DNA of 11,221 nt from Sulfurimonas sp. (GTDB lineage Bacteria; Campylobacterota; Campylobacteria; Campylobacterales; Sulfurimonadaceae). The position numbers were made by a program, and so were the translations under genes. Below are positions 6,721 through 11,221 of this stretch, one piece after another (the stretch's first letter is position 1; each line of letters starts with the position of its first letter). The notes under the pieces are model-generated. The model was given only the letters and a program-made list of their open reading frames with translations, was not told the origin of the DNA and ran no database searches. The stretch covers positions 1-11,221 of the forward strand of contig JALSMC010000225.1 in assembly GCA_026987995.1 (NCBI GenBank). The letters run 5' to 3'.

Positions 6721-7644
6721 GTGGATTACCAGTCAATTATAAATGATATTGCAAAAGAAATAATTCCTTTTCTAAAAGAGGGAAAAGTTGCTGATTACAT
6801 TCCAGCATTAGCAGATGTAGATAAAAACCAATTTGCAATGACTCTGACTCTTTTTGATGGGACACAGTTTAGTGTAGGCGTAGCAGATAAACTTTTTTCT
6901 ATTCAGAGTATTTCTAAGGTCTTTAGTTTTACTTTAGCTCTCCAGACTTATGGTGTAAAACTCTATGAACGCATAGGTGTAGAACCATCAGGAAATCCTT
7001 TTAACTCACTTGTTCAGTTAGAGTATGAACATGGAAAGCCAAGAAATCCTTTCATAAATGCAGGTGCTATAAATGTAAGTGATGCACTTATAAATCATTA
7101 TAAAAATCCTCAAGAAACATATAAAAAAATCGAATCTTTTATAAGAATGATAGCAGATGATAAGAGTATCACATATAACGAAATAGTCGCTTCCTCAGAA
7201 ATGGCTCATGGGTTTCGAAATCTTGCACTTGCAAATATGATGAAAAGTTTTGATAACTTAGATAATGATGTCACACAAGTAGTCGAGGTCTACTTTAAAC
7301 AGTGTAGTATTGAGATGAATACTAAAATGCTCTCGCGTTCTATGCTATTTTTAGCAAACCACGGCATAGACCCTATAACTAATCAAAGATATGTAACAGA
7401 CTCAAGAGCAAAACGGATAAATGCAGTGATGCTCACATGTGGACACTACGATGCTTCAGGAGACTTCGCATTTAACGTAGGTCTTCCTGCAAAAAGTGGT
7501 GTAGGTGGAGGAATTGTGGCTGTTGTACCAAAAAAGATGTGTATTGCTGTGTACTCCCCAGGTTTAAATAAACAAGGGAACTCTTTAGTTGGTACTAAAG
7601 CCTTAGAACTTTTTACAGATAAAACAGGCCTGAGTATCTTTTAG
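6721..7644 (+). CDS. glsA: Glutaminase (serine-dependent beta-lactamase fold)
   Basis: Hydrolyses L-glutamine to glutamate and ammonia. From GTG 6721 it has 307 residues, matching the roughly 308-310 of the E. coli enzymes YneH and YbaS. The start at ATG 6664 would add 19 residues with no counterpart in those proteins as I recall them. In GTG-start numbering: EGKVADYIPALADVD (20-34), FSIQSISK with catalytic Ser63 and Lys66 (S-x-x-K), GNPFNSLVQLE (91-101), RNPFINAGA (108-116), and GLPAKSGVGGGIVAVVP (254-270). No signal peptide or C-terminal STAS/ankyrin extension is present. The gene stands alone and its stop is 2 bp from the envC stop. Glutamate released here could feed proline synthesis next door, but that link is only inference. 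The start remains less certain than the function. Confidence 0.93.
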   Translation: MDYQSIINDIAKEIIPFLKEGKVADYIPALADVDKNQFAMTLTLFDGTQFSVGVADKLFSIQSISKVFSFTLALQTYGVKLYERIGVEPSGNPFNSLVQLEYEHGKPRNPFINAGAINVSDALINHYKNPQETYKKIESFIRMIADDKSITYNEIVASSEMAHGFRNLALANMMKSFDNLDNDVTQVVEVYFKQCSIEMNTKMLSRSMLFLANHGIDPITNQRYVTDSRAKRINAVMLTCGHYDASGDFAFNVGLPAKSGVGGGIVAVVPKKMCIAVYSPGLNKQGNSLVGTKALELFTDKTGLSIF

Positions 7645-7646
7645 TT

Positions 7647-8867
7647 TTACTTAAAAAGCCTAATAGGATTGATGTGATAAGACTTTTGAGTCACTTCAAA
7701 AACTAGTTCATCTTCTACTCGTCCTATCGTATAGCCTCTTTTTATCTTTATACCTTTTTTGATATTAGGACTGATTTGTGAAAGATTTGCATAGATAGTG
7801 TGTAGACCGTTTGTATGTTCAACAATGACGATGTTGTTTAATACAGCCGTTTTGTCCGCATATATAACCTTTCCATTAAAAACAGTTTTTACTTTTGCAT
7901 TCATACTTCTTGGTTTTAAAGAGATAGACTCGTTAAATATTTTTATACCATAGATGGGGTCAGTATATGTTCCGTATTTTTTGGTGATAGTATAAGAGTC
8001 TAGTGGTGCGATAGTTTTACTACCTCTGTACTTTTTAGTCTTTACAGCCTGATAAGAACTTCCATGTCTTTTTACATTTACAGGATTTTTATCAAGTACT
8101 ATCTTTTTCTTATCAAACGCGGCCTTGCGCTCTTTTGCAAGTTTTGCTTTTTTTATCTCATCAACTTTTACAATGTTAAGTTTTGCAAGTGTGTCTTTAA
8201 GAGCATTTTGTCTGCTCAGTAAAGTTTTTAGCTCTTTTTTATAGGATGATTTTGAATGTGTTAATTTTTTAAGAGCTTTTTTGTTTGCAGTTTTTGTTTT
8301 AAGTAGTTTTTTTCTTTTTGCATCAATATTTGCGATGGATACTTCTAAAGTACTTGCATGCTGGTTTAACAAGTCTATATCTTTTGCATTAGCAATAAAC
8401 ATATTACTCAAAAAAGTTGCCTTAACTTTCTCTTTTTTTAGCATCGCTTTTAGGACTTCAGACTCCATAAGAGAGTCTGCATTTTGAGAACTTGACTCAT
8501 TTAAGACAAGAGAGAGAGAAACACTCTTTGCAATTACAAAAGAGAGTTTATCTTCTATTTTTTTTTGGCGTTCATTGAGTTGTGCTTGAGACTTTTTCAT
8601 GAGTTTCAACTGTGAAGTGTTCTCTTTATAAGATAGTTCTTTAAGTGCTAACTCTTTTTGAAGTGCTTTTAGGTACTTTTCTTGTTTTATTAAAGCTCGT
8701 TTTTGTTTTAAAATTGCTTTTGCAGTTTGCGACATTTTTTTGTTGAGTTTAGAATAGTTTTTTGAATACTTACTCAGCTTAGAACTAGTCTTGCTTATCT
8801 TTTTATCAGTTGAAGAAGCTCCAAAAACTAAAGCAGCACTTAAAACAAGCAGTACAAAAAAGTGCAT
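7647..8867 (-). CDS. envC: Secreted coiled-coil protein with degenerate LytM (M23) domain, EnvC-type amidase activator
   Basis: 406 residues from ATG 8867. An N-terminal signal peptide (HFFVLLVLSAALVFGA) is followed by a long Lys/Gln/Leu-rich coiled coil (about 20-255) and a C-terminal LytM-like fold (about 283-405). The fold is recognisable from VKTVFNGKVIYA, NIVIVEHTNGLHTIYANLS and INPIRLF, but every zinc-binding position is changed. The HxxxD motif reads N312...S316, the YGHL His is Asn361, and the HLH pair reads E387-L-V389. It should therefore not cleave peptidoglycan. This is the pattern of EnvC, which sits on FtsX and activates amidases by interaction. Its place after ftsE-ftsX supports the role. 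The start shares a base with the ftsX stop (TGATG), with AGAGG just upstream; an in-frame TTG at 8870 is too close to that site to be the start. It could also be annotated simply as an M23 family peptidase. Confidence 0.88.
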   Translation of the reverse strand: MHFFVLLVLSAALVFGASSTDKKISKTSSKLSKYSKNYSKLNKKMSQTAKAILKQKRALIKQEKYLKALQKELALKELSYKENTSQLKLMKKSQAQLNERQKKIEDKLSFVIAKSVSLSLVLNESSSQNADSLMESEVLKAMLKKEKVKATFLSNMFIANAKDIDLLNQHASTLEVSIANIDAKRKKLLKTKTANKKALKKLTHSKSSYKKELKTLLSRQNALKDTLAKLNIVKVDEIKKAKLAKERKAAFDKKKIVLDKNPVNVKRHGSSYQAVKTKKYRGSKTIAPLDSYTITKKYGTYTDPIYGIKIFNESISLKPRSMNAKVKTVFNGKVIYADKTAVLNNIVIVEHTNGLHTIYANLSQISPNIKKGIKIKRGYTIGRVEDELVFEVTQKSYHINPIRLFK

Positions 8868-9679
8868 CAAACCTCTTCTTTATGGCTAATAACGATAAAA
8901 GTTGCTAAAAATGTTGAGAGAATAAGAGCAACACTAAGCATAATAGCAAAGTCAAAAACAGGGTCAAATATAAGAACACTTATACCGATGTTTAAAAGTT
9001 GGTCTTGTACCCAAGCACTTGAACTCACATAAGAAAATATAACAAATGATAATGCACTAGCGATTAAAGCATCGACAAAAGCAAGTCTAAAAAGAACAGC
9101 AGAACTGAGCCAAGTAGGAGCACCAAAAAGTCCCATAATACTCATACGTTCAGTATGTTTAAACTGCCAGATTTTCATCTCTTTAGAGATAAGTAAGATT
9201 GTAACTATTCCTACACTAAATGCAAATACAGAGATGACAGTCTTAAAGAGTAAAAGAAGTTTATATGTAGTGTCATGACTTTTTGAAAATGTTTCAACCT
9301 TTATGACACTTGTATCTCTTAAAAGTGCTTTTGTTAGGTTGTTGACTTCACTTGGTGATGGGTAATGTAGTAAAACCAACTTATAAAATTTTGGAAGAGA
9401 GAGTTTTAGAAGGTCTATATTTTTTTTACTTATACCCGAGTTGAGTTTTTTTATCACCTTATCAGGAGAGAGTGAAACTATCTCTTTTATAAGTTTATGT
9501 TGATTTTTTATGATGTTTTTATTTAATATTTTTTGACTTACAACTACTAAAGAGTAGTTATTTGCAAGGTTTTCTTTATATGCTTCTATGGATCTCTCTA
9601 CTATTATAAAAGTCTGTAAAGAGAAGAGGATACTCAGAAGTGCTACAACTAAAGAGAGATGATTTCTAAGCGACTTCAT
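8867..9679 (-). CDS. ftsX: Cell division protein FtsX (ABC transporter-like membrane subunit)
   Basis: 270 residues from ATG 9679. FtsX forms the membrane half of FtsEX, which passes ATP-driven movement to a periplasmic cell-wall hydrolase regulator. Topology fits: TM1 at about 8-28, a periplasmic domain at about 30-142, TM2 at 144-165, a cytoplasmic loop with KHTERMSIMGLFGAP (174-188, the FtsX-like loop that contacts the ATPase), TM3 at about 191-218 and TM4 at about 242-265. The frame stays open to an ATG at 9718, but that would overlap ftsE by 53 bp. ATG 9679 has GGAG 5 nt upstream and starts [12 protein letters not shown] directly before TM1. It overlaps ftsE by 14 bp and envC by 1 base. 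Weak sequence conservation is normal for FtsX; context carries much of the call. Confidence 0.88.
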   Translation of the reverse strand: MKSLRNHLSLVVALLSILFSLQTFIIVERSIEAYKENLANNYSLVVVSQKILNKNIIKNQHKLIKEIVSLSPDKVIKKLNSGISKKNIDLLKLSLPKFYKLVLLHYPSPSEVNNLTKALLRDTSVIKVETFSKSHDTTYKLLLLFKTVISVFAFSVGIVTILLISKEMKIWQFKHTERMSIMGLFGAPTWLSSAVLFRLAFVDALIASALSFVIFSYVSSSAWVQDQLLNIGISVLIFDPVFDFAIMLSVALILSTFLATFIVISHKEEV

Positions 9680-10337
9680 GAATGCTCCCGTACTCAATAT
9701 GAAAATGTTTATAGTCAATACTCATACTCTCAGGAATATGGTGAGTTACAACTATGACCGTTGATTTAAGGTCTGTGTTTGCACCTTCTAGCAAGTTCCA
9801 GATAAGTTGTGATGAGTAGTCATCAAGATTTCCCGTAGGCTCATCTGCTAAGATAAGTACAGGGTTATGGGAAAGTGCTCGTGCCATTGCCACACGTTGC
9901 TGTTCTCCACCACTTAACTCTTTTGGATATTTTCCCGCTTGATGTTTAAGTCGTACATGTTTAAGTAGGGTATCTACTTGGTTTTGCTGAATAGTTTTGT
10001 CATAGCCACTTATGATTAAGGGGAGCATGATATTTTTCTCAATTGTCCACTCTTTTACAAGTTTATAATCTTGAAAAACTATACCTGTATGTTTTCTGAG
10101 AAGATTTAACTTCGATTTACTTACACCCTTTAGCTCAACACCTGCAACAACTAAACTACCCTCTTGAGGTTTTAGTGCACCGTAGAGAGACTTTAAAAGT
10201 GTTGACTTTCCACTACCACTAGCCCCTGTTATAAAAACAAAAGAACCTGAGTCTATAGAAAAACTTACCTTGTTGATGATGGTTTCATCTTTTGAGTAAG
10301 CGAGAGAAAGATTATCAGCGACTATGACTTTATCCAT
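9666..10337 (-). CDS. ftsE: Cell division ATP-binding protein FtsE
   Basis: 223 residues, a single ABC ATPase domain of the usual FtsE length. Seen: Walker [10 protein letters not shown] (38-46), Q-loop VFQDYKLV (87-94), signature LSGGEQQR (141-148), Walker B VLILADEP with catalytic Glu166, D-loop NLDD (170-173) and the switch His in VVTHH (196-200). FtsE pairs with FtsX at the inner membrane; ATP hydrolysis is thought to gate the cell-wall hydrolase activator outside. The [10 protein letters not shown] region is typical of the FtsE/LolD group; the ftsX and envC genes right after it favour FtsE over LolD or MacB. ATG 10337 has TAAGG 6 nt upstream and overlaps the trmB stop by 8 bp. Confidence 0.95.
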   Translation of the reverse strand: MDKVIVADNLSLAYSKDETIINKVSFSIDSGSFVFITGASGSGKSTLLKSLYGALKPQEGSLVVAGVELKGVSKSKLNLLRKHTGIVFQDYKLVKEWTIEKNIMLPLIISGYDKTIQQNQVDTLLKHVRLKHQAGKYPKELSGGEQQRVAMARALSHNPVLILADEPTGNLDDYSSQLIWNLLEGANTDLKSTVIVVTHHIPESMSIDYKHFHIEYGSIHEVA

Positions 10338-11221
10338 TTAAGACCTTATCTAAGTATTTGTGTGCAATTAAATTACTGCGTGACTTGAGTGGTAAGTCAG
10401 GATAGTAAGAGACACTATTATCTTTTATAATAATATATAGATGCTCTGGTCTATCGAAGCTTCCCATTGAAAGTCTCAGCATTATACCATCATCGAGAGT
10501 ATATGCACGCTCAAAATGGATAAAGCCACTCTCAAATCGCTCTGTCGTCTTATGAAGTTTTAAGAGTGTCTCAAAACTCGCCTTTCCTTGAGAGAACTCA
10601 AATGAGCCTTCGATGCTTAAAGCCTCAGATTCTTCTTCATTTATCATCGTAACATCATAGATGTTTTTTTCCATTTTGCGCCATCTATCTTCATACTTAG
10701 AAACAATAGCTATATCTTTGTTCTTGTTTATATGAAGAACAGTTTTGTTAAACGCGATAAAAGTCTCATAGGAGTAGGCATAATAGTTTTCACTATCTGT
10801 TCTAAGTTCAAGTCTTCCATCTACTTTTAAAACGCGACGTGCTTCTTCTATAAAAGAGGTACTTATAACTCTTCTATGTGGTTTTTTATCCCAAGGCACG
10901 GGGAAGTGAACATATACTTTTCCAACGATATTTGAAGGAATCAGCTCCATAAAAAGTCTCGCATCATAGTCAAGAACAAGTAAATTATCTAACTCTTGAA
11001 TAGCAACTTGTTTAAGGACTTGTTCAATAGAAGGACGATGAATCTCTATGCCTATAAAAAGTATATCAGGATTTTGTGCTGCTTGATGCAACAAGTGACG
11101 ACCAGAACCAAAACCTACCTCAACACGGACTTCTCTATCTATTGGAAAGTTTTCTGCAAAGTACTCTATCTTCTTGAGTGCAGTTACTTTTTCTAGGTGT
11201 TCATTTTTTGCACCACTTAAA
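10330..11221 (-). CDS. trmB: tRNA (guanine-N(7)-)-methyltransferase, 3' part
   Basis: The last 296 or so residues of TrmB, which makes m7G46 in the tRNA variable loop using SAM. The reading frame stays open to the right edge, so the true start lies outside; the in-frame TTG at 11094 is internal, lying just after the SAM motif. Seen: [15 protein letters not shown] (SAM motif I), [24 protein letters not shown], the family motif [16 protein letters not shown] (canonical PDPWPKKRHHKRR), [10 protein letters not shown] and a C-terminal beta-rich extension of about 100 residues (including [17 protein letters not shown]). Such extended TrmB proteins, near 390 residues, are typical of Campylobacterota. 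It is the first visible gene of the trmB-ftsE-ftsX-envC operon. Confidence 0.95.
   Translation of the reverse strand, partial: LSGAKNEHLEKVTALKKIEYFAENFPIDREVRVEVGFGSGRHLLHQAAQNPDILFIGIEIHRPSIEQVLKQVAIQELDNLLVLDYDARLFMELIPSNIVGKVYVHFPVPWDKKPHRRVISTSFIEEARRVLKVDGRLELRTDSENYYAYSYETFIAFNKTVLHINKNKDIAIVSKYEDRWRKMEKNIYDVTMINEEESEALSIEGSFEFSQGKASFETLLKLHKTTERFESGFIHFERAYTLDDGIMLRLSMGSFDRPEHLYIIIKDNSVSYYPDLPLKSRSNLIAHKYLDKVLNG

Noticed and set aside
7638..7658. Possible hairpin at the glsA/envC junction (CTTTT ... AAAAG)
   Set aside because: The stem is only 5 bp with four A-T pairs and no T-run follows; too weak for a Rho-independent terminator.
9680..9718. Longer FtsX start at 9718
   Set aside because: It adds 13 residues inside ftsE, whereas ATG 9679 has a GGAG site 5 nt upstream and places TM1 as expected.
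1..11221. Mobile element, defence system, CRISPR array, tRNA or rRNA
   Set aside because: No transposase, integrase, direct-repeat array or structural RNA signature was found; every stretch is explained by housekeeping genes and gaps under about 130 bases.

Overview
This is an ordinary, densely packed chromosomal core region of a low-GC bacterium, most likely a Campylobacterota (epsilonproteobacterial) organism close to Sulfurimonas. That placement is inferred from protein character, the trmB-ftsE-ftsX-M23 gene order, AT-rich promoters that have good -10 boxes but mostly poor -35 boxes, and single-base stop/start overlaps. No RNA gene, mobile element, CRISPR array or prophage gene is visible. 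Eleven protein genes (two cut by the window edges) fill nearly all of the sequence. No gap between genes exceeds about 130 bases.

Left part (1-2478): the 5' part of rsmH (16S rRNA C1402 N4-methyltransferase, TTG start) runs left out of the window. Diverging from it is a two-gene unit: a membrane-anchored orphan response regulator with a degenerate HPt domain, then a TrpD2/YbiB-like protein of the anthranilate phosphoribosyltransferase superfamily. The two are joined by a TAGTG stop/start overlap.

Middle part (2470-6593): a minus-strand pair proA-sirC (gamma-glutamyl phosphate reductase; precorrin-2 dehydrogenase/ferrochelatase) diverges from proC (pyrroline-5-carboxylate reductase) across about 50 bp. 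The last two steps of proline synthesis therefore lie back to back on a shared promoter region. thrC (threonine synthase) converges on proC and diverges from glsA (glutaminase). The thrC/glsA promoter region holds a perfect 13-nt inverted repeat carrying a TATAAT box for each direction, and this moves the likely glsA start downstream to a GTG at 6721.

Right part (7647-11221): a tightly overlapping minus-strand operon trmB-ftsE-ftsX-envC. It combines tRNA m7G46 methylation with the FtsEX division ABC complex and a secreted coiled-coil LytM factor that has lost all its zinc ligands. This fits an FtsEX-controlled activator of cell-wall amidases.

Nothing here is a clear new system. The parts most worth a second look are the response regulator/TrpD2 pair, the symmetrical thrC/glsA promoters and the catalytically dead EnvC-type protein.
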